From Symsagittifera roscoffensis (lineage: Eukaryota > Xenacoelomorpha > Acoela > Convolutidae): DNA of 64,000 bases. Location: assembly GCF_963678635.1 (NCBI RefSeq), contig NC_087063.1, forward strand, positions 18,957,814 to 19,021,813, in the 5' to 3' direction. The notes beneath the pieces were generated by a model, which was not told the DNA's origin, ran no database searches, and saw nothing but the letters and a program-made list of their open reading frames with translations. Position 1 is the first letter of the stretch. Every line of letters starts with the position of its first letter. Position numbers and translations under genes: made by a program. This document shows, one piece after another, positions 17,841-28,310 of the stretch.

Positions 17841-17927
17841 GTAAGTATGAATTAAATGAATATTACTAACTAATTAAAATATTAAAAAACTCACCATACT
17901 TTATCCATGTTTTCTTTAGATTTTTAG
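17841..17927 (+). promoter_or_regulatory. candidate mini-intron with consensus donor right after the last stop
   Basis: TAA at 17835-17837 is followed by CAG|GTAAGTATG, a perfect donor. Acceptor-like TTTCTTTAG and TTTTTAG end at 17919 and 17927. Donor and acceptor region are both conserved in element 2 on the minus strand (donor at about 36443). Either a short 3' UTR intron or the donor of a longer splice is possible. Confidence 0.45.
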
Positions 17928-18096
17928 CCTTCATCCGACAATCACCTACAAAAACCACAAAAGACAAATAAAAATCGCAAATTTCATCAAACAGATTTCA
18001 AAAATTCTATTAATCTCTTACACTTATAAATTAATAAATTTAATACCAATGCAGTAAATTCATTTCTAAAATTTTCCCCACAAGCAGTAAATCTAA

Positions 18097-18324
18097 TTAT
18101 GATGAAAATTTGTAACTTAAAATTCCCCCATAACTAGCAGTAAATTTCCAAATTCTATGCAGTAAATTAATAAAATGCAAATGCAGTACTAACCTTTTGA
18201 TATTCTCATTCATTCGCACAGAAATTCTATCCACACTCGCACAGCTCGCCCACGAAGAATTGTTTAAAATAATGAATTTCAGTTTCAAGTTCTCACACTC
18301 AACAACTCTAACATATAATAACAT
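18097..18324 (-). CDS. antisense ORF c in the 3' region, 75 aa
   Basis: Same-length partner in element 2 (35959-36186). Starts MLLYVRVVECENLKLKF. Coding status unproven. Confidence 0.2.
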   Translation of the reverse strand: MLLYVRVVECENLKLKFIILNNSSWASCASVDRISVRMNENIKRLVLHLHFINLLHRIWKFTASYGGILSYKFSS

Positions 18325-18460
18325 GTTTCAAACCTTCCTTTAACCCGGTTGGAAAGGAATCATATATTAAACAAAATTAACCAACGCAGCTTACTAAATA
18401 CCACAAATCATAGAATAACAGCATGACTAAGAAAAGGAAACCAACGGTACCCAAACCGGA

Positions 18461-18682
18461 TTAACCCAGTTTAAAACTGGATAATTTATTCTTTTGAAGA
18501 CTATTATAAAGTCTAAGAAAGAAATAATAAAACACAAAAAAGTCGAAAGACAAACCCATACCACGAACAATTTGCTTTTTGGAAAAAGGACATAACCAAC
18601 AAGACATAAGAAAAACCACAACAAACCCAACATAAAACGTTGTCACATAACAGGACCCCTCACAAAAACCGCATGAAATCAT
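18461..18682 (-). CDS. antisense ORF b in the 3' region, 73 aa
   Basis: Open at the same length in element 2 (35601-35822). Starts MISCG(F/V)CEGSCYVTTF. It is hydrophobic with several cysteines. Coding status unproven. Confidence 0.2.
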   Translation of the reverse strand: MISCGFCEGSCYVTTFYVGFVVVFLMSCWLCPFSKKQIVRGMGLSFDFFVFYYFFLRLYNSLQKNKLSSFKLG

Positions 18683-18904
18683 ACTCCCACTCCTGGCCTA
18701 ACCCACCAGGAAGGACGTCCTGAGCATGCTCTATAGCCGGCCTAACCCACCGCGCTACATCCACGCTTTGTGACCACACCTCTATTTTTAATAAGAGCTA
18801 CTCAAGTGTGAGTAACTCTTCAAAATAACCGAACTAAAACAAAAAGCTTTTGTGAAAACAACTAACTAAAATCATAATTAAAAAATATTAAACTAATAAA
18901 TGTT

Positions 18905-19171
18905 TTATAAAATGTAAATTACATTATGCAATACATAGATCAGAATACAACACCAAGGACGAACATCTAAAGACAAAACGACCCCACTACACTCGAGAGA
19001 GAATGACCAACCACAATCGATATGCCACTCACAATCACAACTCAAAGGATTTAGAGTACGACTTGACTTCGCAGAAAAGGACTTCATTGAACTAGACCAA
19101 TGACCACCTCGATGTTCAAGTATACGTACAGATCCGAGTAACCAGGCATCCCCTCCACGCACAATCTCCAC
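18905..19171 (-). CDS. antisense ORF a in the 3' region, 88 aa
   Basis: Open in both elements (element 2: 35110-35394, 94 aa), starting MEIVRGGDAWLLGS in both. Differences are few and mostly substitutions. It is cysteine-containing and unrecognised. The match may only reflect DNA conservation. Confidence 0.2.
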   Translation of the reverse strand: MEIVRGGDAWLLGSVRILEHRGGHWSSSMKSFSAKSSRTLNPLSCDCEWHIDCGWSFSLECSGVVLSLDVRPWCCILIYVLHNVIYIL

Positions 19172-19438
19172 GCCATTCCCAAACTAGATCAGACACAAAA
19201 GAAGTTCTCCACGCAGAACAGAAAAACCTGACATAGCCAACCATTCTGAAATCAGATTTGAGTTTGTTGCGAAGACTTAGTCGTTGTCACTAGAAGACAC
19301 AACGTCTTATGTCTCTAACTCCAGCTTCCTGGAACTTCTTTAACAAAAAGGAAACAGAAGAAATAAGATGTTCGCCAAACACCAACTTCCATCATCCATC
19401 CTTCGAATTGCAGAAGAACTATTCTAAAAAACTCTGTA

Positions 19439-19451
19439 AAACCCGGATGGG
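19439..19451 (+). promoter_or_regulatory. polypurine-like tract before the 3' LTR
   Basis: AAACCCGGATGGG directly precedes the TGGAACC start of the LTR, and the same sequence precedes the 3' LTR of element 2. It is a weak, interrupted purine tract, but in the right place for plus-strand priming. Confidence 0.5.
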
Positions 19452-19861
19452 TGGAACCTGATCTAAACTACATTTTATGATTGGATAATTTAGATATTTT
19501 ACCAATGTAAAGTATTTAATATTAACCAATCATGATCCATCTAACTAACAACCCACTTATTTGTAAGTGCTGAAGTTACTTGTAATTTCAGCACCAGAGA
19601 GATTTGAATTTAACTTAGAAATTAGTTGGACTCTCCCGAGCACTTCAACAGCCGCAATAGACCAGTATACCCTAGATCTATTGAGCCTAGCAGAGACTAG
19701 TTAAACAACCTGAGACTAGATAGTATAAGAGTAAGATTAGGATCGGTATTAGACTAAGAAGTTGCACGAATCTATCCGGCCGAAAATAAGATAGCGTGAC
19801 GAGCAGACGGTGTACCCTATCCGAAATTACTCTATGAGTTAACCAACTGGGTCCTAACTCA
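19452..19861 (+). repeat. 3' LTR of element 1 (complete, 410 bp)
   Basis: TGGAACC...CCTAACTCA, with TG...CA ends. It matches 951-1341 with one mismatch seen and matches the LTRs of element 2 with a small block of differences near its 3' end. Confidence 0.93.
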
Positions 19862-20194
19862 GTAATATCCTTGATTTACCAGAGAAAAGTGTGAATAATC
19901 CGAGTCTCGCCCGAAACTTTTTGCAAATTAGTTTCGTAGTATTCAACCGCATCCTGTTCCCGGTTTCTGTTTTTTTTTTTCAATTCAAATCATAAATCTA
20001 TGCCAGCTTAGGAGTAACATGTATCAGACTTATTTGTTTAATTGATCCGCTCATAAAATTATTCCAGTTTGAATAAGCGCGAGCTTGATTTGGTCCAGAT
20101 TACGCGTTATTAGACTTGGAATGATTGATCAAAGTTTGTTTGACGTGTTTGTATCGCTAGTGGTGCTAAGTTTCATGTCCCCTCTATGTTGATA
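19862..20194 (+). repeat. right copy of the 333-bp direct repeat flanking element 1
   Basis: Identical by eye to 618-950. Here the sequence runs on into the rest of repeat R1, so this is the ancestral arrangement. Confidence 0.85.
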
Positions 20195-20600
20195 TCTTTT
20201 TTGTAAGAATCGATGAACGTAGTTTAGACTCTTTTATAGGTCGTGATGATTTTTTTTCAGGAAGTCTTAAAATTTTTTCAGGCTCAAATTTTACTTTTTT
20301 GCGGTTTGGCTTTTGATTTCTTCTTAAATTCAGTTACTTTTCTTTGTTAAAAGAAATGCAAACTCCACTACCGAACAGAGAAAGTGGAAAAGTCACGAAA
20401 AAACGTGAATGGCTTCCAATTTTGAAAATGGAATTTAATTGTCAAATTTCTCAGCAAAAACATTTTTTATAATTATTGATCCAGTTTTCTCAAAATGGGT
20501 TAATATCAAATCATAAATTGCTCTAGAAATTCAAAGAGTCTTAAGACCAATTTTTTTCTTGGAAATTTGATAGTTGAGATTTCAAAAAAATACTTGACTT
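20060..20600 (+). repeat. dispersed repeat R1, copy 1
   Basis: Contains GTAAGAATCGATGAACGTAG and TTATAGGTCGTGATG. Inverted relatives lie at about 31460-31665 and 45195-45395. Diverged direct relatives of the second half lie at about 47910-48330 and 60870-61185 (shared GATCCAGTTTT, AAACGTGA and TTTTTCAGGAAA blocks). No coding capacity or terminal repeats were seen. Confidence 0.6.
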
Positions 20601-23173
20601 TTTCCAATTGTCTGTTGGCTGTTTCATTTTCTGAAACAGCTTTCCGTTTTATTACATATTTAGGCGTAATTCATTTTCACGTATGTATCATTTCTGTTCC
20701 AAATCTTGCGACTAGCAAGTGTATTGCAATCAGGGCACATACTTTTTAGCGGCTCAAAAGTTTGCTCACTAGACTCTGCAGCTCGACTCTTCATCTGATT
20801 TTATCACTGAATAACCTTTCAGCTACTCAATTTGCCCATTTAGCGTGAAGGTAGCCGTAGCGTCCATGCTTAGACGACAAAAGTCAAATTTGATTTTTTT
20901 TGGATTTTTTTATTTGTTAGTTTATCAATTATCTGTTTTTTTTTTCAGACTATTCTACGAAAAAATATTCATTTTGATTTAAGTAGTTTGTTTGTCTGCA
21001 GTTTCTGAAATGCCATCCTTAGTTACTCCTGGACTTTGTAGTATACCAACTCGATTTTCTATAATTACTCTTCTTTTCGCTTTAAAAATTTGGTTGCTTA
21101 AATTGTTTCGGCTTCTGTTTATTTGGCTTAATCATTTCAAATTGGACAATTTGGAGGACACTTTTAGGTTTTTATGCATGTGTGCTCAAGAAAGAGGTAA
21201 AAATATGAATTTTAAAGTTTGGTAGCTCAACTTTTGTTGTGGTTATGAATTCGGTTTTCGCTCAATGGGCGTCTACTCAAATATTACCAGATTAGTTGGT
21301 GCTCCTTAAAAATCGCAAAAGCTTAATTATTGCATTATTAGAATGATCAATACGTCTTGTTAATGTTTGTGCCGCATGTTTTCAGTATTTGTTCACGTCC
21401 TCTTGTTTTAGTTTTTTTATATTCTGAATCATTTTATCATTATAAGACAGTTTTAGGCGAAATGCATCTTCATGTCTATATCAAATCTGCAATCAGGGCA
21501 AAGACGTTAAAAATTTTGTTCACCGGATTATGTTGCTACATTCTTCATCTCACCTGGTTAGCGAAAAAAATTCCAGCCACTCATTTTGTCCGCCGTTGAG
21601 CGTGATAATTACGTCCATGCTTTGGACAACAGAAGTCAAAATTGAAAATTGTTTTTTGTATTATTTTAGTTGTTGGACCATTGTTGATCTGTTTTTTTTG
21701 TCAGTTTATTCTTGGAAAATTGCATTCTACTGATGTAAGCGATATGTCATGCAACTGCAGATTATGGGATTATGTTCTACGCTGTTTGATATTATACGGT
21801 ATTAGGACACCATGGGATCAGTCCAGTCTTTCCAGGAAATTTTCCGGAAGTTCACTGCAACTTTGAAAAAAGTCAATCGTTCGTTGCTCCATTTCTTAAA
21901 GGTTAATATAATGGATTATCAACTCATGACGCAATCCTACAACGAATGAAGCTGATCTGATTGTATTTGTTCGAAAATGGAAACACATCTTGAATTGAAT
22001 TGACAACTCGGCTTGTTTTCTTCCAAATATTATTAGGTATCTTGAAAGTGTCGCAAAATAATCACAGTAAAAAAAAACACGCAAAAATTTCACTAAAACA
22101 AAAAGTGAGAATGGTATTTGTGTTTGGAAAGTGAAGAAGAGTGAGATATTGTACCACAATTTTTCAAAAAAATTGAAGGAAGATTTCTTGATATTTTGAA
22201 AAAAAAAGTTTAAAAAGTTGTGATAAAAAATTTTAAATAAGGAACTCCATGGTGTGGCGCTGTCAAGATTCATCCAGAAGTTGTAAAAATAGTCAAGAAA
22301 TATGAATAATTAAAGGCTTTTTGCTTAACAGATATGACAATTGTGTTTTTCTTTTCAAAATTTTTTTTCAAATTTGTTAAAGTTTTTAAATCATCATTTG
22401 AATGGCTTGATTAGATAAACTAGCTTTTTGCAAATCTTTTCAGTGTATAAAAAATTCTAAAAGTTTCATAGTTTGAATGGCTTACTGAGAGATTTGATGT
22501 TTTCGAACCGATTCTCGGTATGAAATAGCTTTCAAAATTTTTATGTTTCATCGCTTCAATGGCTTGCTTAGAAAAGTTTTGCGAACCGATTCAAGTACAA
22601 GTGTGTTAACTGGGACCCTTAAGTTTAGATAGGTCCAGGAAAAACAATGTTTAAGCCTTTAAATTTTCGCAAACGTGGTTCGCATTTGTTTAATTGTATT
22701 TTTGGAACTTCTCAAAAATTTGCGGGACCCATCTTTCATACTTGCTGTTTTGCTGGGACCCAATTATCATATTTGTACCCCGGTTCAAGCTTTTAAAATG
22801 TTTGAATTTTTTCAAAGATTCAATGCTTTCTGCGAGCCGATTGATTAATGCAGACGTGCTTGCTAGTTCAACTTGAATTGAATTGACGACGCGATTTGTT
22901 TTTTTTTAATCTTAAGTCTTCGAAACCATGAATGTGTCGAAAAGTATATGCAGTAAATGTGGTTATGAAAGCAAAGCATGCCTTTCTGTCACACGCAGCA
23001 AAATTCCTTAAGATAAAAGCTGGCAGTTGAGGTTTTACTTGGAAGTTTGAAATAATTAAGAAACATTAATAAAAACTAATTGTGTCTAATTTAAGAAAGT
23101 ACATCTCAGATTGGAATCGGAAGTACTAATTTTACACCATGTTTTATTCGAGTCCTCTTTTCTTCAGTTCGGG
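20601..23173. other. non-coding, diverged internal repeats
   Basis: No convincing exon. Blocks around 20690-20910 and 21450-21660 are diverged copies of each other (shared CAATCAGGGCA, TTTAGCGTGAAGG/TTGAGCGTGATAA and CGTCCATGCTT). Around 22380-22600 a short motif (AATGGCTT, GAACCGATTC) recurs. The short ORFs look like chance. Confidence 0.5.
23143..23148 (-). terminator. poly(A) signal of the minus-strand gene
   Basis: AATAAA on the minus strand, about 25 nt after the stop codon of the terminal exon. Confidence 0.5.
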
Positions 23174-23376
23174 TCAATCGAGGTCCATAGAGAATGTGCT
23201 TTCTCTTGTGTTGCCCCACTCTTGTATCTCGATACTGTCATAGCTCACTCTCTCTGCTCGTGGCTGGTTTCCCACAGCACTCATCCCCACGCCAGCCGAT
23301 TTACTGCCATCAAAACCCAAACCCACTTTTGGTCTGTTTCTGTTGTTCCCCATGTCCACATTTTTATCATGATCTC
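23174..23376 (-). CDS. terminal exon of an unidentified minus-strand gene
   Basis: On the minus strand, TTTTTGTAG|GAGATCATG opens an exon that enters in phase 1 and ends in TGA at 23174-23176. The peptide starts DHDKNVDMGNNRNRPKVG, is glycine/serine-rich, and ends EWGNTRESTFSMDLD. The phase matches the donor of the exon at 24127-24293, so the two join in frame, and a poly(A) signal follows. The protein is hydrophilic, without membrane segments. I cannot name the family. A cilia or structural protein would fit the style, but that is not evidence. Confidence 0.6.
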
Positions 23377-23906
23377 CTACAAAAATACATGTTCTATTAC
23401 TCTAAGACCGTAAGAGCTGGCTCAAATCTAAAATTTTCTCGAGATGGGGTGGCTCTCCCGAAACACTATAAAGACCCTATTTTGACAAAAAAAACACCGC
23501 GAGCAAGTTTTGAAAAAATATTAACTAAAAGACATTTTTATGCACCTATTGGAAGTTTTTGACCAAAAATATTTAGCAGCTATTCTAATATATATACATA
23601 AGTTTCCACATGTCAATTGAGATGTCTGATTGGGTATAAATAACAGTTACACACCTCCCCTGAAAAGTTGTATGTATTGGCGCCGAACTTGCCTTTAGAC
23701 GTTATTTTTCATGTTTTGCGACAATATATATTTGTAGTGGGAACTTTCTGCGCTCCTCACACAGCAACTCCGTTTTTTTGGGCTTATAAAATGTTTTCGT
23801 TAAATTGTTTGACATTTATCCTTAGTTGTTGTCGGCTCTTCTGAGCTAACCTATGATTGATTTATACTCTCGTTTCAATGTGGATACTTGGCATGGTTAC
23901 GTAGCA

Positions 23907-24103
23907 GTATTTAGACAACCGAGTATTCCTACTCATCAGTAAGCAGACAAATACTGTATTAACCAATCAGAATCGAGACAAGGAAAAAATTAATAAATAA
24001 TAATTATTTATTTCGAAAGTTCGCTTTCCCATCTCGATTCTGATTGGTTAATACAGTATTTGTCTGCTTACTGACGAGTAGAAATACGCAGTTGTCTAAA
24101 TAC
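23907..24103. repeat. inverted repeat with 72-bp arms
   Basis: 23907-23978 pairs with 24032-24103 with few mismatches (CAGTAAGCAGACAAATACTG against CAGTATTTGTCTGCTTACTG). The 53-nt centre includes an AT-rich palindrome. The breakpoint of the 8-kb duplication falls inside the right arm at 24062. Confidence 0.8.
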
Positions 24104-24126
24104 AGGCCGCACTACACTTGGCATAC

Positions 24127-24293
24127 CTATGTAAAGGGTGGATTCTCCTCGCGTTGAGATGAGTGTATTGCACACCATTGTTCTGGGTCTCCACAAACGT
24201 GGACTCTCATGATGCTCCTTCGACTTTCCACCCAAGAACAAGTCCGGGTTCATTGAGTCACGATAGACACGAGCACGGGTCGCATCGTCATAC
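24127..24293 (-). CDS. penultimate exon of the minus-strand gene (copy 1)
   Basis: Acceptor CCGTTCAG|GTATGACG and donor ACATAG|GTATGC on the minus strand. The 167-nt exon enters in phase 2 and leaves in phase 1, matching the terminal exon at 23376. The peptide starts YDDATRARVYRDSMNPDLFL and contains ESPRLWRPRTMVCNTLIST. The exon lies in the duplicated block. Its second copy (32078-32244) is identical, but that copy has no terminal exon next to it. The gene runs away from MSH5, head to head. The protein family is not recognised. Confidence 0.6.
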
Positions 24294-24867
24294 CTGAACG
24301 GAACAAAAAAGATCGGTTTACTTTCTAGATAATAGAGTGAGAAAAATTTTCGGTAATAACCCTTAATTTTCAATAGTTTTAACGAGAATTTGGTGGAAGG
24401 AATTGTGGGGCTGGTAACATTTTTTCCGTATTTAATTAAATGAATTTCGAGAAACCGACTTTTATGTTTTGCAAGAAACCGTCGCGGCTTTTTGAGCTTT
24501 TCCGAAATAAAGAACTTCTTTGCCACTAAATTAATTTTCTGACACAAGGTTACAAGTGTGTAGTCGTGTTTTCTCACAAGCAATATTGAGTTTAATATTA
24601 AGATTACGGCCACTTATTGGAGAAAAAAAACGAAAACTAATTTTTTTGTCAACAAATGTGAAAATATTTCAATTTGAAAACAGATAAAAGATAAATTGAC
24701 AGATGGAAGATAGATAACAGACTTTCGTGTCTTATGAGTATTTACTCATAATTGGTGTTCTAACTATCAACAAGACTGCTCATATCAGGGCGAAGCCTTG
24801 AATGTTCCGACTGCCTTTTAAGATTTATGGAGCAGTAATAAAATTAAAAAGTTAAATGTAATAAAAC

Positions 24868-25740
24868 AAAATGAATTTTTTTTCTTCTAAAATTTGAAAT
24901 TTTTTATGAAAATCATCCCCCACACGCCATTTAAAGTACAAAAGGATAGATTTTGCTCCTTGTAACAAATCAATTATGACAACAAAGCTTCTTTCAACCA
25001 ATTTGGAAAAATTTCTAAGACGGATTAACTCTCCGCTTACGCGTTAATAGCGCCAAATATATCGCGCGTTAATTGTCCCAAATTAGCCAAAATGGCAATC
25101 TTCAAACCCCCATAACTTTACGAAAAATAATCACAGATGAAATATCTTTTCAAATTTGAGCTTAGGACAACAATACCTTTCGAATGGCATAAAAAATTCC
25201 GTCAAAAATGGCTAGTTAAAAAGTCGAAATTTGTCTGAAAAAAAACCACCCCGTGCACAAATATTCTGTTACTTTCGTATCGAAAGTCGAAACAATAAAA
25301 TGAAATAATTTTTTTTTCTAAAATTTGAAATTTTCTTTGAAAACCATCCCCCACACGCCATATAAAACACACAAAAAATAGATTTCGCTCCTTGGAGCAA
25401 ATCAATTATGGCAAATAAGCTTCTTTCAACCAATTTGGAACGATTTCTAAGACTGATTAAATCTCCGCTTACGCGTTAATAGTGCAAATTATATCGCGCG
25501 TGAATTGTCACAAATTGGCCAAAATGTCAATCTTTAAACCCCCATAACTTTACGAAAAATAATCACAGGTGAAATAATATCTTTTCAATTTGAGCTCAGG
25601 ACAACTATACCTTTCGAATGATATTCAAAAATTTGGTCAAAAATGGCTAGTTAAAAATTTAAAATTTGTATGAAGAAAAAAACCCACCCCGAGCACAAAT
25701 ATTCCGTTACTTTCGTATCGAAAGTCGGAACAATAACAAA
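24868..25740 (+). repeat. two direct 431-bp repeats (unit 1 only)
   Basis: The block starting near 24868 and the block starting near 25299 are about 85-90% alike (shared CATCCCCCACACGCCAT and CTTTACGAAAAATAATCACA). Unit 2 of the big duplication holds a single block (about 32820-33255) that begins like the first and continues like the second, as expected after unequal exchange. Confidence 0.8.
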
Positions 25741-26644
25741 ATCTATGTTAAAAAAAATTTTCTTCGTCATCTTCATTAATTTTGTCGAAATCGAAACAAC
25801 TGTTAGCTAACTCGAATACTACGAATAATAAGAACGTCAGACTTAGAGCCCAAACTTGGAGCTCAAAATCAGGGCCTGGTATATTTTAACTTTTGGTCTT
25901 GATTAATAAGAGAGAGAAAAATTTGCAATTTTGAGACAAGTAATCAAAAATTGATTTTGTTAGCTCATGACTCCCTGAAATTTAGTTAAATTTTTTATTG
26001 TGGGCAACCAATGTCACGTTTTGTGATCTTTAAAACTGAGAATCCTTTGGGTTAATGCTTTTTAAGACTATTGAATAGTTTTGTTCCCGATAATTTAAAA
26101 AGTGTTTTTTCTTTAATTTGAAAACCTTTTTTGCTCTTATTTCAAAAACTCTAGAGATCTCAGTTTAAAAAATTGCAATTCCTCGTAAGAAAACTGTTCC
26201 TGGCATTTATTCCACCATGTTTTCTTAAATTGATTCTGACAAACGAATCCTAATGGAGTCAATTATTTTTCTTCAAGTATTTCATTATACTAAGAATTTT
26301 AGTTTGCACAAGTAAATGAAATAGTATCACTAGAAAGGCTTTTTCTCGTAAAATTAGTTTGTGTAACTTTTTCAGTTACTCGAAAATGAATAAGCAACTG
26401 AGCGATAGCGTGAAAAGCATCTTTTATTTTGTCGATGAATCGATCACTTGCTATTAAAATTGAACCATGTGCAACAAAAACATATTGGATTTTTGATGAA
26501 ACAAAGCAATATTTTACATATAAACAAAAAAGTGGACCTAAAGTGAACCTAAAATGGACATTGGTCTCGATTCCACTGGAGACGTTTACCAACTGGTCTG
26601 TAATGTGACAAGCTTTTTTTTAAAAAAAAACTCATATTCAAGGG

Positions 26645-26990
26645 CAGCCGAGGATCTAGGATTCTCTCGAGGGGGGGACGGATTTTCAAAAAAAAAATTG
26701 AAAATTTTGTCGACCTTTGTTTTTTAGGTCGACCGAAATGATTTTCTGAGCTCTCCCAAATCACACTAAAGACCCCATTTCGACCAAACTCTCTGCGCCG
26801 CGGGCAAACTTTTGAAAAAACAGGCCAAGAAAGGCGTTTTTAGGCACTATTTGGAGGCGCCTTTAGAAAAATTTTAAGGTCAGTCAGCCAAAAATGGATG
26901 TCTCAAATAGTACAAAGGGGACCCTTTGGGTCGGCTGGGGGTCGAATCCCTAAGAAAAAGGAGCCCCCCCCCTATCTAAATCCGCAACTG
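26645..26990 (+). mobile_element. hAT-type MITE (346 bp), family M
   Basis: Ends CAGCCGAGGATCTAGG and CTAAATCCGCAACTG, flanked by 8-bp near-identical duplications TTCAAGGG and TTTAAGGG. No coding capacity. It is the empty-site partner of the element 2 insertion: the copy in unit 2 is split at 34418/40644. Confidence 0.75.
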
Positions 26991-27839
26991 TTTAAGGGTT
27001 TCCAAAGCTTTTTTAAGATCAAGGAATCGAAAATTTTTTTTCATCTGAATCTTGCTTTTTTTTCTGTAAGATCGGCTATAGCATCAAACAAGGACTGTAA
27101 CTTCGGATGTTTTTCATTTTGAAAGCAATTACTACAAATAAACGTCAGATGGAGTCAATAATGTAAATTAGAAAAAATATATATTTTAAAGTCATGATTG
27201 AAGCTGCATTGAAGATGTCCCTACGGTTTTTCCAAGGTGTTAGCTTTTCGATTGAGTTCCATCAAAGTATGATGCATCGCTGAATATGCTCAACTAATCA
27301 ATGTCTCATTAAAGAACTAATACTTCGTTTCTACACGTTACATTAGTGATCAACATTGGCGCGCCATTTTTTTTGTAAAACTAACTGATCGGAGCATTCT
27401 GTGCAACTTAAAAAGCCACCCGCGTCATTGTTATTCAAGGCGAACAATTGAAAAGAGCGTTGGTTTTTCGTCAGTCTATGTGATATACTTTTGGGATCTT
27501 TTCCCCCTATGGCATTTAGTTAAGAACTTTCAGCCCCTATAAAGAACTAACTTAACGATTGAGCATATGTGAATTTTGCACCGCATAACGAATTTCTCCT
27601 TTTTGCAAAAGATGAGGACTAGTTACCAAGATCCTATCGTTGCCCTTTTTTTGTAAAAGATTCAAACTTTTCTTGGGTCTGAACAATGACGTTATTTTCT
27701 AGAAGCTGGCAGATAGTGCATATTACAAAAAACTTCTTGATTTGCTTTTGAAGGCTTAGAGAAAATATTGTGAATATTTTTGCAAAAAAATCGATTTCTG
27801 TTTTTTTTCTTGAAAGATATTCTTTTTTTTGACCTAGTT

Positions 27840-28302
27840 CAGTAGCGGATTTAGCAAGGTAGGCGGTCGCCCCCCCCCCCCTCCCCCTCAGGGATTCGAC
27901 CACCTGCCAATCCAAAGGGTCCCCCTTTGTACTTTTTTGAGATATCCATTTTTGGCCGACTGACCTTAAAAACTTTCTAAAGGCGCCTTTGGCGCCAATC
28001 AATACTAATTTTGAGGGGGGAACGCGCGCCGAAAAAACGCGATTTTTTGGTCGAAATTTTCTAAGTGCATAAAAATGCCTTTTTTGGCCTGTTGTTTCAC
28101 AAATTTGCCTGCGGGGCGGAAAATTTTGTCAATTTAGGTTCTTTATAGTGATTTGGGAGAGCTCAAAAAACCAAATTAGTTGACTTAAAAAAAAGGTCGA
28201 AAAAATTTTCAACATTGAAAATCCGCCCTTTTGAAAATTTTTTGAAAATCCGCCATACCCCCCCCCCCCCCCCCCCTGGAGAAATTCTTAGATCCGCGCC
28301 TG
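27840..28302 (-). mobile_element. hAT-type MITE family M, with perfect 8-bp TSD
   Basis: Starts CAGTAGCGGATTTAG and ends AGATCCGCGCCTG, flanked by ACCTAGTT on both sides (27832-27839 and 28303-28310). It lies in the opposite orientation to 26645-26990. It contains a long C run near its right end (about 20 C at 28256-28276) that is only 9 C in the duplicate copy. Confidence 0.85.
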
Positions 28303-28310
28303 ACCTAGTT

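Larger units (their letters stand above)
17838..19451 (+). other. 1.6-kb 3' region of element 1
   Basis: No sense ORF. It is conserved in element 2 (34827-36450). On the opposite strand three ORFs of 73-88 codons stay open in both elements: 18097-18324, 18461-18682 and 18905-19171 here, and 35959-36186, 35601-35822 and 35110-35394 there. The region ends in a polypurine-like tract. Confidence 0.6.
951..19861 (+). mobile_element. element 1: giant env-bearing Ty3/gypsy-type LTR retroelement
   Basis: This is an 18.9-kb element with near-identical LTRs (951-1341 and 19452-19861; one mismatch seen by eye, C1329/G19849). It has a primer site just after the 5' LTR and a short purine-rich tract before the 3' LTR. 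The order of coding regions is a 77-aa ORF, a 155-aa basic protein, Gag-Pol (protease, RT, RNase H, integrase), a two-helix small membrane ORF, an ATG-less ORF, an Env-like glycoprotein and a 601-aa ORF. The domain order with integrase after RNase H places it in the Ty3/gypsy (Metaviridae) type, and the env-like ORF makes it retrovirus-like. The length is about twice or more that of a typical Ty3/gypsy element. The sense strand is strikingly A-rich and G-poor. All long ORFs are open, so it may be recently active. Confidence 0.9.

Noticed and set aside
26299-26592. 97-codon minus-strand ORF, kept in both duplication units (33820-34113)
   Set aside because: The units are so similar that openness in both says little. 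No splice signals or family resemblance, and composition fits AT-rich chance.
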